Shown here in pieces: positions 10,692-20,113 of a DNA stretch of 64,000 bases. The DNA comes from CAVSWT01 sp963731745 (GTDB lineage: Bacteria; Bacteroidota; Ignavibacteria; Ignavibacteriales; Ignavibacteriaceae): the NCBI GenBank assembly GCA_963731745.1, contig CAVSWT010000010.1, positions 62,001 to 126,000 of the forward strand. Reading direction: 5' to 3'. The notes beneath the pieces are model-generated. The model was not told the origin of the DNA, did not search any database, and was given only the letters and a program-made list of their open reading frames with translations. Made by a program: the position numbers and the translations under genes. Position 1 is the stretch's first letter; each line of letters starts with the position of its first letter.

Positions 10692-10720
10692 TTTTTAAAG
10701 ACATTTATAGATTTTTTATT

Positions 10721-11809
10721 ATGCCCGAACTTAGACCCGAAATAAGAAAAATAATTCACATTGATATGGATGCATTTTATGCTTCTGTTGAGCAGCGTGA
10801 TAATCCTGTATTACGAGGCAAAGCAATAGCCGTTGGCGGATCTGAAAGAAGGGGAGTGGTTATGACAGCAAGTTATGAAGCACGTAAATTTGGCGTGCGT
10901 TCTGCAATGCCTTCAAAGATGGCGTTTTTTAAATGCCCAAATATAATTTTTGTTAAACCAAGGTTCGATGCTTATAAAGCTGTGTCGAGAGAAGTGATGA
11001 ATATATTTAGGTCTTATACAGATTTGGTTGAACCAATGTCGCTTGATGAAGCTTATTTGGATGTAACGAATAATAAAATGAATATGCCTTCGGCAACATT
11101 AATTGCCAAAGAAATAAAACAAAGAATTAAAAATGAATTGCACCTTTCTGCTTCTGCCGGAGTATCAATTAATAAATTTTTAGCAAAAGTCGCATCGGAT
11201 ATTCACAAACCTGACGGCTTAACATTAATTCGTCCTGAGGAAGCAGATCCATTTATTGAAAAACTGCCCATTGAAAAGATTCCCGGAATAGGAAAAGTGA
11301 CTGCTTCGAGGATGATTGCATTGGGAATAAAAACCGGCGGTGATATAAAAAAAATGAAGAAAGAATTTTTATTAAAAAGATTCGGCAAGTCAGGCCAGCA
11401 TTTTTATAATATTGTAAACTGTTTGAATGACGACCCCGTTGTTGCAGAAAGAAAACTTAAATCAATAAGTAATGAAACCACTTTTGACGATGACGTCTCC
11501 GATCAAAATATTTTCAGAGAAACTTTAATTGAACTTTCTAGATCCGTAATCAGAAGAATGAAAAAAAATAATATTAGTGCGAAGACCGTAACACTTAAAA
11601 TAAAATATTTTGATTTTGTTACTCAAACCAGGAGTAAAACTTTGCATGAAGAATTTGATGATGAAACAAATCTGATTGAGACAATTGAATCTTTATTGCT
11701 TAATCCGCATAAAATTGATAAACCGGTTAGATTACTTGGAGTAGGAGTTTCAAACCTCAACGACCATCAATCCGAAGTAGTACCAGTACAGTTTACCCTT
11801 AATTTTTGA
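10721..11809 (+). CDS. dinB: DNA polymerase IV (Y family)
   Basis: This is a translesion DNA polymerase of the DinB/Pol IV class, 362 residues, the usual length. Visible motifs are HIDMDAFYASVEQRDNP (first metal-binding Asp and steric gate region), MTASYEARKFGVRSAMP (fingers), VEPMSLDEAYLDVT (second catalytic Asp/Glu pair), SAGVSINKFLAKVASD (palm) and the helix-hairpin-helix IPGIGKVTASRM. The little-finger domain fills residues 240-350. No classic beta-clamp QL-x-L-F pentapeptide is obvious; the C-terminus is VPVQFTLNF, whose last part could serve. No LexA-type operator was recognised upstream. The gene has its own short leader after the topA terminator. Confidence 0.95.
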   Translation: MPELRPEIRKIIHIDMDAFYASVEQRDNPVLRGKAIAVGGSERRGVVMTASYEARKFGVRSAMPSKMAFFKCPNIIFVKPRFDAYKAVSREVMNIFRSYTDLVEPMSLDEAYLDVTNNKMNMPSATLIAKEIKQRIKNELHLSASAGVSINKFLAKVASDIHKPDGLTLIRPEEADPFIEKLPIEKIPGIGKVTASRMIALGIKTGGDIKKMKKEFLLKRFGKSGQHFYNIVNCLNDDPVVAERKLKSISNETTFDDDVSDQNIFRETLIELSRSVIRRMKKNNISAKTVTLKIKYFDFVTQTRSKTLHEEFDDETNLIETIESLLLNPHKIDKPVRLLGVGVSNLNDHQSEVVPVQFTLNF

Positions 11810-12051
11810 AACTGCTGCATTTCTTTCAAACCAATTTAGTCTTATAATTTTCTTGATTTAAACTCAAAATTTGCTTAAAATGATTCGCGGTATTTCATTT
11901 CCTATTTTCAAAAAAAAATATTCATTATTTACTTCTAGTTTGTGGGCAAAGAAGATAATTTTTTCCAATACATTATAAACATATAATTCTGGAAACTAGA
12001 TCACTGCTAAAATTTTCGAAATAATTCCTTTTTATTAATTGATGGAGTATT

Positions 12052-12877
12052 ATGCCTGAAAATAAAACAAGCATTGGTTTAGGTAGTTTCATTGATACAA
12101 AAGATATTTTAAAGTTAGTCGTAGGGAAGTTATCCAGCCAGATACTTCTCTTCAGCGTTGCAATTATCATTTTAGTATTAATTGCATATTCAATTTGGGG
12201 CAGCGATGGAATGGTTCCAACTATATTAATTGTTTTTATTTTTTTGGTCGGGGCATTTGGGTATCTATTTGTTGAACAAAAGCAAAAAGCTGAACAGGGT
12301 GAAACAAAAGTGATAAATAAGGTAATCGAAAATAAAATGAATAATATTTCAAATAATACTACACAAATTCCCGCGGGCGAATCTAAATTAAATATTGAAT
12401 TGGGTGTTGATAAAGCTACTTCACCAGCCGGAAGCCGAGATATCAGCTTTGTCCCAACTTCTTCGGGCGATAAGTTCAAAGTGGGTGATAAAATTAATAT
12501 TTAATTTTAAAGTTTCAAAACCTTCATATCTCACACTATTAAATATAGGAACAAGCGGTAAGCTTACTATTCTATTTCCTAACAAGATTTATTCAAATAA
12601 TTATATTGAAGCAAATAAGAGATACGAAATTCCAGGTAAAGATTATGGATTTGAATATCAGCTTCAAGGACCAGCCGGTACAGAAAAATTAAAAGCAATT
12701 GTTACAGAAGAAAAAATAAACATAATGGAATCTCAATTTTCTGCTGACGGCTCACTGTTTAAAACAGTAGAGCCACAAGCAGCGGCAAGAGATATTACTA
12801 TCCTTGAAAAAAAAGTTGAAAATATTCCAAACCATAAATGGAACGAAGCTTATTTTGAATTTGACGTTGCTGAATAA
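12052..12877 (+). CDS. DUF4384-like membrane protein, first gene of caspase cluster (frameshifted)
   Basis: The N-terminal about 80 residues hold two hydrophobic helices (roughly 29-51 and 57-76). After a polar linker comes a domain matching DUF4384 in pattern: FKVGDKINFNFKVSKPSYLT, then LLNIGTSGKLTILFPNKIY. That is a beta-rich domain often found next to or fused with caspase-like and other peptidase domains. The frame breaks at about 12496-12501: the first frame stops at DKINI, while the other continues FNFKVSK. Dropping one A restores a continuous sequence, so one base is probably extra. Joined length is about 275 residues, anchored in the membrane with the DUF4384 domain on one side. It begins a run of five co-directional genes ending in a caspase-like protease (gaps of 30, 47, 13 and 12 bp), which suggests a shared function. 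Confidence 0.72.
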
Positions 12878-12907
12878 TTTTATCTAAATAAATCGGAATA
12901 GTTAAAT

Positions 12908-13945
12908 ATGTATTGTCCAAAATGCGGCAAGGAAAATCCTGAAGATGCTAGGTTTTGTGGAAATTGCGGTGAAGATCTTTCCATCATTGTTGAAGAAACT
13001 GCAAATAAGCAGCCGGAAATTGTAAACAAAAAGGAAGAAGAAAGTTCTCATTTCTTTAAGCTGCTATTTTCATTTGGCAAAAAACGAAAATTAGTAATTA
13101 CATTTGGTATAATAATTCTCGTCCTGCTTCCTTTGATTATTTTCATGAACCAGGAAAAAGAATCCACTGCTGTCGAGACAGCAGTCTCCACTCCTATCGA
13201 AAATGCTCCGACGAATTTTGGAACAAAGCTGGAATTTAATAGTTCTGAATTATATTATAGCTCAAATGTTACCTATCAACAGGCTGAAAGATTAGGGGAA
13301 TATCTCGTAAGTTCAAAATTCTTTGCAGACAAAAAAATATCCACACAATTTGATAAAAAAGCAGGTGTATATGTATTTAGATATGTTATTGCTCCGGGTT
13401 ATGAAAATGACGAAAGTTATTTGAAAATTGTTAGTCAATATGCGAATGAAATTTCCAGGGATGTTTTTTCAGGGGCGCCAGTTGAAATAAATTTAACCGA
13501 TTCTAATTTTAATACTTTAGTAGTTGTTGATCAAAATTATCATCCGCAAAATGATGTTGTAACTACTAGTGATGCATATACTGATAATTTAAATTACTAT
13601 AATTCAAATCCAGATAAATATGGTAAGATGCTTGAGTTTAACGGAGCATCAATGTATTACACGGAATCAATTCCAAGAATGGATGCTCAAAAAATCGGAC
13701 TGATATTAACCCAACAAGGCTTTTTTGACGGTTCTAAAAAAATAATACAACTTACTAAAGATGGTAGGGTTTTTATTTTTAGACAGATTATCCCTAAAGA
13801 TTTGGAAAGAGATCGGTCAGTTTTAAATAGTGCAAAATCCACTGCTGCTTTATTAAAAAATAATGTTTTCGGCAGCAGGCCTTTCGAAGTTCAATTGACT
13901 GACAATCGCTTAAAAGTGTTAAATAGAATTAAAAGCGGGTATTAA
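12908..13945 (+). CDS. Zinc-ribbon membrane protein with a duplicated about 100-residue domain
   Basis: The 345-residue protein starts with a zinc ribbon (CPKCGKENPEDARFCGNCG, Cys-x2-Cys ... Cys-x2-Cys). It has a single membrane helix at about residues 64-81 (VITFGIIILVLLPLIIF). The outer part contains two copies of a related unit, at roughly residues 103-208 and 238-342. Copy 1 reads LEFNSSELYYSS...QQAERLGEYL...FSGAPVEINLTD and copy 2 reads LEFNGASMYYTE...MDAQKIGLIL...FGSRPFEVQLTD. I do not know this repeated unit as a named family. Topology is likely ribbon inside, repeats outside. Its neighbours are another zinc-ribbon protein and a caspase-like protease that also ends in a zinc ribbon. 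Confidence 0.75.
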   Translation: MYCPKCGKENPEDARFCGNCGEDLSIIVEETANKQPEIVNKKEEESSHFFKLLFSFGKKRKLVITFGIIILVLLPLIIFMNQEKESTAVETAVSTPIENAPTNFGTKLEFNSSELYYSSNVTYQQAERLGEYLVSSKFFADKKISTQFDKKAGVYVFRYVIAPGYENDESYLKIVSQYANEISRDVFSGAPVEINLTDSNFNTLVVVDQNYHPQNDVVTTSDAYTDNLNYYNSNPDKYGKMLEFNGASMYYTESIPRMDAQKIGLILTQQGFFDGSKKIIQLTKDGRVFIFRQIIPKDLERDRSVLNSAKSTAALLKNNVFGSRPFEVQLTDNRLKVLNRIKSGY

Positions 13946-13992
13946 ATAGAATTCATCTAAATTCAAATTCGAGAATAAATAGGAGGAAGGTA

Positions 13993-14340
13993 ATGTATTG
14001 TCCAAAATGCGGTGCGGAAAATCCTGAAAACGCAAAATTTTGCGGCAGCTGCGGAAGCACTATGGTTATTGAAAGAAATACCGGAACTCAGCTTAATGCA
14101 GCGCATAATTTTCAACCTAAAAATACTCAAGCGGTTTCTAAGGAATTCAAAATAGTTATTACAATTGTCAGCATAGTTATTCCTTTAGTTGGTATTATTA
14201 TGGGCTGGATATATATGACTAATGCAGACCCTGAAAAGAAAAAGGTTGGCAGGCTTTGGCTGTATGTTGGGATCGGGTCATTCATAGCTTATTGTATATT
14301 ATATTCTATTGGAATCAATTCCACCAGCTATTATTATTAA
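13993..14340 (+). CDS. Small zinc-ribbon protein with two membrane helices
   Basis: The 115-residue protein opens with a zinc ribbon nearly identical to the one in the preceding gene (CPKCGAENPENAKFCGSCGS). A flexible linker follows, then two hydrophobic helices at about residues 52-73 (IVITIVSIVIPLVGIIMGWI) and 90-108, the second ending just before NSTSYYY. The strong AGGAGGAAGG ribosome binding site supports the ATG. It sits in the caspase cluster, 47 bp after the previous gene and 13 bp before the DUF2085 gene. Function unknown; the ribbon may be a docking element shared with two other proteins of the cluster. Confidence 0.75.
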   Translation: MYCPKCGAENPENAKFCGSCGSTMVIERNTGTQLNAAHNFQPKNTQAVSKEFKIVITIVSIVIPLVGIIMGWIYMTNADPEKKKVGRLWLYVGIGSFIAYCILYSIGINSTSYYY

Positions 14341-14353
14341 AAATTAGAATAAA

Positions 14354-14944
14354 ATGGAAACAATAATTGCAAAGCAAATATTTGATTTTTTTTGTCACCA
14401 GATTCCAGAGCGGTCTTTACAATTTAACGGTGAAGTATTTCCTGTTTGTTTTAGATGCAGTGGAATCTATATAGGAATTTTCATCAGCTATCTAAGTGTT
14501 ATTGTTTCAAAAAGATTTAACAAAATATCTCCAAATAGAAAAACGGGTTTGCTCTTAGTTTTTCTTACAATTCCATTGGTGATAGACGGTTTTGGAAATT
14601 ATTTTAAAATGTGGAATTCATCAGGTGAAATTAGAATGATTACGGGATTATTACTCGGAATATTTATTAGTATAACTTTAATTTCAATTCCTAATCTTTT
14701 AAAGAAAACTGACGTGGCTAATTCAAATTTATTAATAAAAGATTTACTAGTTCCCGCCGCAATAGGAGTTGTCACTATTAACTTATTTACTAATACTAAT
14801 TCATTGATGGTATTTAGGTTATTTGTATATATTGTTTTAATTGGATGGTTAATTGTTTTTGCAAATATTTTATCGTTTGTTCTCGAAACAATTAAGAAAA
14901 ATCTGGTTTTAACATATCAAATAATTTTATCTAAGAATAAATAA
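14354..14944 (+). CDS. DUF2085 family membrane protein
   Basis: The 196-residue integral membrane protein carries the DUF2085 hallmark near its start: FFCHQIPERSLQF followed by PVCFRCSGIYIGIF, i.e. conserved Cys-His and Cys-x2-Cys residues next to the first helix. Four to five further hydrophobic segments fill the rest (about residues 35-50, 75-90, 98-115, 133-155 and 158-178). The biochemical function of DUF2085 is not known. The Cys/His set suggests a metal site. The position, 13 bp after a zinc-ribbon gene and 12 bp before the caspase gene, places it in the same probable operon. Confidence 0.82.
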   Translation: METIIAKQIFDFFCHQIPERSLQFNGEVFPVCFRCSGIYIGIFISYLSVIVSKRFNKISPNRKTGLLLVFLTIPLVIDGFGNYFKMWNSSGEIRMITGLLLGIFISITLISIPNLLKKTDVANSNLLIKDLLVPAAIGVVTINLFTNTNSLMVFRLFVYIVLIGWLIVFANILSFVLETIKKNLVLTYQIILSKNK

Positions 14945-14956
14945 TTTAAGTGAATT

Positions 14957-16135
14957 ATGAAAAACAAAAATGTATTTGCGGTGATTATTGGAATTAGCCA
15001 ATACGAGGATTCTACAATTTCTCACCTTAAATATACTGATGCTGATGCCGAATCATTTTATAATCTTTTGCTGGATGAAAATAAATGCGGCGTTCCAGCA
15101 GACAATATGAAGCTTCTGCTTGGCCGGGATGCAACAAATTTTAATATCAAGGATGCCATCAGCGGCTGGTTAAAAACTAGAGTTAATAATGATTCAACAA
15201 CCGTTATTTACTATGCCGGGCATGGTGGAAGTGAAGCCTCACCAATTGAACTGGAAAAAACAGATAAATATTTACTTCCATGGGACACAAGAATCTCCAA
15301 CCTTTTTGCATCTGCAATTTCCTGCACTACATTTAATGAATTGCTAAACAGAGTGAACGTAAAACGAAAAGTTATTTTTATGGATGCCTGCTACTCCGGC
15401 GGTGTGGCTAAACAAGGCTCAAGAGATTTAAATATAATTGACAACCCATATGAGAATTTAGGTAGAGGCGAAGGAACAGTTGTAATTGCAGCTTCTCAAC
15501 CTAATCAGAAATCGTGGGAATATGACCAGCTTGGACATGGTATATTTACTTACCATTTATTAGAAGCTTTGAACGGTGCAGCAGATTTAGATAAGAATGG
15601 TGAAATTACTGTTTGGGAAGTAATAGATTATTTGAAACGAAAAGTTCCGGATTCAGCAAGAAAATATGTTCATGAAGATCAAACTCCATATTGGAGCGGC
15701 GAAGGTTCAGGTGATATTAAATTAACTGTTAATATTAAAATATTGGAAGCGCTCAGGCTTAAAAATGATAAAATGTATCAAGAGAAAAGATTAAAACTAT
15801 TAGAATATTATGGCCAGGTTCCTCAGCCGGTTTTAGATGAAGCATTAAATTTAATTAAGAAACCAGCGAATTCACTTACTAGTAAAGAACAGGATATTAA
15901 CAATTTTATAGATTTACTTCTTAAGGGAGATATTTCAATTGATAAGTATATTGAATTTAGAAAATTAATTAAATCTGAAGATAACCAAGTAATAGTAGAA
16001 CCAAGGTCTGTAAAAACAAAAGCAGATAAACCTATAACCAACATCTCAAGCAACGGTTTAAAGTTTTGTATTAATTGTGGATCTAAAATTTACCCCGGCA
16101 ATAAGTTCTGCATTCACTGCGGAACAAAATTATAA
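14957..16135 (+). CDS. Caspase-like (C14 family) protease with EF-hand-type loop and C-terminal zinc ribbon
   Basis: The 392-residue protein has an N-terminal caspase-fold protease domain (about residues 1-260). It contains VFAVIIGISQYED, YYAGHGG with catalytic His89 and IFMDACYSGG with catalytic Cys145. At residues 210-221 the sequence DLDKNGEITVWE fits a complete 12-residue EF-hand calcium loop (D1, D3, N5, E7, T9, E12), inside the fold next to GHGIFTYHLLEAL. A mostly helical region (about 260-365) follows. The end is a zinc ribbon with Cys371, Cys374, Cys385 and Cys388. Bacterial caspase homologues act in regulated proteolysis, cell death and defence. The zinc ribbon resembles those of two membrane proteins upstream, so recruitment to the membrane is a reasonable inference. 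No signal peptide: the enzyme is cytoplasmic. Substrate and trigger are unknown. Confidence 0.88.
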   Translation: MKNKNVFAVIIGISQYEDSTISHLKYTDADAESFYNLLLDENKCGVPADNMKLLLGRDATNFNIKDAISGWLKTRVNNDSTTVIYYAGHGGSEASPIELEKTDKYLLPWDTRISNLFASAISCTTFNELLNRVNVKRKVIFMDACYSGGVAKQGSRDLNIIDNPYENLGRGEGTVVIAASQPNQKSWEYDQLGHGIFTYHLLEALNGAADLDKNGEITVWEVIDYLKRKVPDSARKYVHEDQTPYWSGEGSGDIKLTVNIKILEALRLKNDKMYQEKRLKLLEYYGQVPQPVLDEALNLIKKPANSLTSKEQDINNFIDLLLKGDISIDKYIEFRKLIKSEDNQVIVEPRSVKTKADKPITNISSNGLKFCINCGSKIYPGNKFCIHCGTKL

Positions 16136-16274
16136 AAATATTTTTTTACTGAACGATTTTGAATATATCTGCGAACAGCGACGAATTCTAGATAATGAAC
16201 TCTAAATATATCTTTTTTTCCCACATTTAGTTAATTTCAACAATTAAATAATTCTAGCCTTATTACTTTTTAAT

Positions 16275-19200
16275 ATGATTAAACAAAAATCCTCAGAAGA
16301 GCAGTACAAAATTTTATTTGAAAACAACCCGCAGCCAATGTGGGTTTACGATAAAGATACGTTAGATATTATTGCAGTTAACATTTCTGCTGTATTGATG
16401 TACGGTTATACGCGGGAAGAATTTTTAACATTAAACCTTGCTGATATTAGGCCAAAAAATGAACTAGAAAAATTTTATGATAATGTGGCTAAAACACCTC
16501 CTCATTTTGAAAAAAGCGGGCCATGGGCACATCGTAAAAAAGATGGGAGCATAATTTATGTTGAAGTAACCTCGAATAATATTTTTTACAATGGAAAAAT
16601 TAACCGTCTCGTCTTATTAACAGATGTGACCGAAAAAATAGAAAATGAAAAAAATGTTGTTCAATTAGCTGCAATTGTTCAATCAAGTGATGATGCTATT
16701 TATAGTAAAGATTTGGATAATATAATAACAAGCTGGAATAAAGGAGCTGAAAAAATTTACGGCTATTCGCCCGAACAAATTATTGGTCAAGATGCTTCTA
16801 TTTTGTATCCAAAAGAAAACACAAATGAATCAAAACAAGTTTTAAACAAAATAAAACAAGGCACAAATATACGGCAGCATGAAACAATACATATTAAAAA
16901 TGATAATGAAATTGTTAATGTTTCCCTTACTTTCTCTCCAATTCATAATAAAGAAAATTCATTGGTCGGTTTTGCAGTCATTTCAAGAGATATAACTAGG
17001 CGAAAGAAAAACGAAAAGGAAATATTTAAAGCTTTTGAACGAGAAAAAATTGCATTAGCCAAAGCTGAAGAACAGCAGGTAAAATTAAAATTTTTAGCGG
17101 AAGCAAGTAACTTGCTTAATTCATCTTTAGATTATGAAGAGACATTGGCAGCATTAGGAAGTCTGGTTACTCCAAAACTAGCAGATTGGTTTGCGGTAGA
17201 TCTTTTTGATGAAAATAATAAGTTAGTTCGAATTACAGTTTCTCACGATAAATATGTTAAGTATAAATTTGTTGAAAAATTTATGCAGACGGTGCCTTTT
17301 CAGAACAACAAGAATTCTGCGATTTATAAGGCAATTAATACTAGAAGGCCGATATTATTCTCAGATATTACTCCCACTGACATTGAACAAAATGTTGCGA
17401 ATGAAGAACAGTTCAAAATATTAAAAAAGCTGGGGCTGCATTCTATTATGATTATCCCTTTACTGCTGAGGGAAAAGGTATTGGGGGTTTTAATTTTTAT
17501 AAATGCAGAATCGGAACTAAACTACTCAAAAGAAGATTTAATTTTTGCTGAAGATTTAGCCTCACGAGCTGCTATCGCGATTGAGAATGCGTTATTATAT
17601 AAAAAAGAAAGTGAATTAAATAAGAAACTTGATAAACAAATAGATGATCTGAAAAATGAAATCTATAATAGAGAATTAGCAGAAAAAAAATCAAAAGAAC
17701 ACCAGGAAAAATTAAAACGCAGTGAAGAAAGATTTCGGCTTGTGCTTGATGCTACAAAAGTGGGAACCTGGTCATGGAATCTTTTAACAAATGATCTGCA
17801 ATGGTCGGATACTTCAAAAATTCTTTTTGGTTTAATGCCTGAAGATGAAGTTACGATCGATTTCTTTTACGATAGCATATACCCTGAAGATGAAAAATTT
17901 GTTAAAACTGCAATTAAAACATCGATAGAAAATAAGGCTCTGTATGATATTGAATATAAAGTGAAAATTAAATCAGGTGGATTAAGATGGATTAAAGCTT
18001 TGGGTCAGCCTTTTTACGATGTTTCTGATACTGCAGTTAGATTTGATGGAGTTATAATAGATATAACCGAAAGTAAAAATGCGCAAGAAGAAAAGCTGAA
18101 ACTTTTGGCAGAGATTGAACATCAACAAGAAAGAATTAATAAGCTGGTGGCAGATGTTCCCGGAGTTGTTTGGGAAGCTTGGGGGGAACCGGATGAAAAA
18201 AATCAAAGAAATGATTTTGTAAGTAGTTATGCCGAAAATATGCTGGGATATACAGTGGATGAGTGGTTGTCGAGTCCAAATTTTTGGTTGACAATTGTTC
18301 ATCCCGATGATAAAGAACGCGCAGCAATTGAATCTAAAAAAATATTTCTAAGTAAACGAAATGGAAGCAGCCGATTTAGATGGGTTACAAAACAAGGGAA
18401 TGTAATATGGGTGGAATCTCAATCAACTCCAATTCTTGATGACGACGGAAATCCAGTTGGAATGAGGGGAGTGACAATGGACATTAGTAATAGAATTAAA
18501 GATGAAGAAAGAGTACAGCATTTGGGCAGAATACTCGAGAACTCACTGAATGAAATTTATATATTTGATGCAGATACTTTGCATTTTCTGCAGGTTAATC
18601 ATGGAGCCAGAAAAAATACCGGATACAGCTTAGACGAACTTAAGGAATTAACACCTGTTGACTTAAAACCGGAATTCACATTTGAGCAATACAATAAATT
18701 AATTTCGCCATTAAGATTGGGGGAGAAGGAAAGAATTAATTTTGTTGCGAAGCAAAAAAGAAAAGACGGAACCTTATATGATGTAGAAGTGCATTTGCAG
18801 TATTCCAGTCTTCAGAACCCACCCGTTTTCGTGACAATAATTCAAGATATTACTCAGCATAAAAAAGCCGAAGAAAATCTGCAAGCTTCACTTAATGAAA
18901 AAGAAGTTCTATTAAGAGAAGTGCATCACAGAGTTAAAAATAATTTGCAGATAATTTCCAGCTTATTAAATCTTCAGTCGTCTTATATTAATGATGAAAA
19001 GGCTTATGAATATTTTCAGGAAAGTCAAAATCGTATTAAATCCATGGCTTTAATTCATGAGAAACTTTATCGGCCTAAAGATTTAACCAGAATTAATTTT
19101 GCGGAATATCTTCAAGATCTAATTTCGTATTTATCCTCTATGTACAAAAAAGACAATCATACAATTTTATTTAGCACTGAAATAGACGATGTGTACATCA

Positions 19201-19511
19201 ATATGGATGCTGCCATAAATCTTGGATTAATAATTAATGAATTAGTTTCAAACTGCCTGAAGTATGCGTTTCCTAACAACATCAGTGGAAACATTTCTAT
19301 AAATTTACGCAACAAAAATGAGGATGTGGAACTTAGCGTGCATGATGACGGGGTTGGATTCCAAAAAGAATTTGATATCGATAAAGCTAATTCATTAGGA
19401 CTGCAGCTAGTTAAGGCATTTACACAACAATTAAGAGGAACATTAGACATAAACAATACCAAAGGCACTAAGATTACAATTAATTTTCCTAAACCTGATA
19501 AGCATTTTTAA
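16275..19511 (+). CDS. Multi-PAS/GAF sensor histidine kinase (HisKA_2 type)
   Basis: The 1078-residue protein has no membrane helix and is probably a cytoplasmic sensor. Order by rough residue: PAS 5-125, PAS 128-248, GAF 268-435, coiled coil 438-480, PAS 482-605, PAS 618-742 (PAC motif RFRWVTKQGNVIWVESQS), PAS 750-865, HisKA_2 from about 878, HATPase_c about 975-1074. The phospho-acceptor lies in REVHHRVKNNLQ (His884/885), the motif of the HisKA_2/HWE-like class. ATP-binding boxes are NELVSNCLKYAF (N box), DDGVGF and NSLGLQLV. A receiver-only protein is encoded 52 bp downstream and is the likely partner. The gene starts 139 bp after the caspase gene on the same strand, so it may or may not belong with that cluster. 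Ligands of the PAS and GAF domains are unknown. Confidence 0.92.
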   Translation: MIKQKSSEEQYKILFENNPQPMWVYDKDTLDIIAVNISAVLMYGYTREEFLTLNLADIRPKNELEKFYDNVAKTPPHFEKSGPWAHRKKDGSIIYVEVTSNNIFYNGKINRLVLLTDVTEKIENEKNVVQLAAIVQSSDDAIYSKDLDNIITSWNKGAEKIYGYSPEQIIGQDASILYPKENTNESKQVLNKIKQGTNIRQHETIHIKNDNEIVNVSLTFSPIHNKENSLVGFAVISRDITRRKKNEKEIFKAFEREKIALAKAEEQQVKLKFLAEASNLLNSSLDYEETLAALGSLVTPKLADWFAVDLFDENNKLVRITVSHDKYVKYKFVEKFMQTVPFQNNKNSAIYKAINTRRPILFSDITPTDIEQNVANEEQFKILKKLGLHSIMIIPLLLREKVLGVLIFINAESELNYSKEDLIFAEDLASRAAIAIENALLYKKESELNKKLDKQIDDLKNEIYNRELAEKKSKEHQEKLKRSEERFRLVLDATKVGTWSWNLLTNDLQWSDTSKILFGLMPEDEVTIDFFYDSIYPEDEKFVKTAIKTSIENKALYDIEYKVKIKSGGLRWIKALGQPFYDVSDTAVRFDGVIIDITESKNAQEEKLKLLAEIEHQQERINKLVADVPGVVWEAWGEPDEKNQRNDFVSSYAENMLGYTVDEWLSSPNFWLTIVHPDDKERAAIESKKIFLSKRNGSSRFRWVTKQGNVIWVESQSTPILDDDGNPVGMRGVTMDISNRIKDEERVQHLGRILENSLNEIYIFDADTLHFLQVNHGARKNTGYSLDELKELTPVDLKPEFTFEQYNKLISPLRLGEKERINFVAKQKRKDGTLYDVEVHLQYSSLQNPPVFVTIIQDITQHKKAEENLQASLNEKEVLLREVHHRVKNNLQIISSLLNLQSSYINDEKAYEYFQESQNRIKSMALIHEKLYRPKDLTRINFAEYLQDLISYLSSMYKKDNHTILFSTEIDDVYINMDAAINLGLIINELVSNCLKYAFPNNISGNISINLRNKNEDVELSVHDDGVGFQKEFDIDKANSLGLQLVKAFTQQLRGTLDINNTKGTKITINFPKPDKHF

Positions 19512-19563
19512 GTAATATTCATTTAATTAGGAATCGCATATACGAAATACAAGGAGCAATACT

Positions 19564-19965
19564 ATGAAAAAGCATAGGCCAAAAATTCTTATTGTTGAAG
19601 ATGAAAGTATCACTGCAATGGATTTGAAAAAGAACCTGGAAGCTAATGAAAACTTTGATGTTACGATTTCAAATAACGGATTAGATGCAATCATGAAAAT
19701 TGATGTTGAAAAACCCGATTTAATTTTATTGGATATAATGCTTAAAGGAAGATTGAATGGTATTGATGTAGCTGATATAACTTCCAAGAAAAGAAAAATT
19801 CCTATAATATATCTCACGGCTTATACTGATGATGAAACAGTCTTAAACGCGCATACTACAAAACCTTTTGCTTTTTTATCAAAACCTTTTAATGAAAAGG
19901 AACTTCATAAAACGATTAGTAATGCCCTTGCGAAGTATAAAGTAGAGTATCATGGGATAGTCTAA
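19564..19965 (+). CDS. Single-domain response regulator (CheY-like receiver)
   Basis: The 133-residue protein is only a receiver domain: acidic pair in ILIVEDESIT, phospho-accepting Asp57 in LILLDIMLKG, switch Thr in IIYLTAYTDD, and the conserved Lys in LSKPFN. No output domain is present, so it must act by protein contact or as a phosphate relay. AAGGAGCAAT precedes the ATG. The gene follows the multi-PAS kinase by 52 bp and is almost certainly its cognate receiver. Confidence 0.92.
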   Translation: MKKHRPKILIVEDESITAMDLKKNLEANENFDVTISNNGLDAIMKIDVEKPDLILLDIMLKGRLNGIDVADITSKKRKIPIIYLTAYTDDETVLNAHTTKPFAFLSKPFNEKELHKTISNALAKYKVEYHGIV

Positions 19966-20113
19966 AATTTTTTTAATCAACTTCATTATTTAATTCATAT
20001 CTTAAACACCCTAACAATTTGCGATGGCAAAAAATTATTTGATATATATTACTGATCTATTTAAGAATAGGTGAATAATTAACGACTAAATATGAATTTT
20101 ATATTAGTAATCT

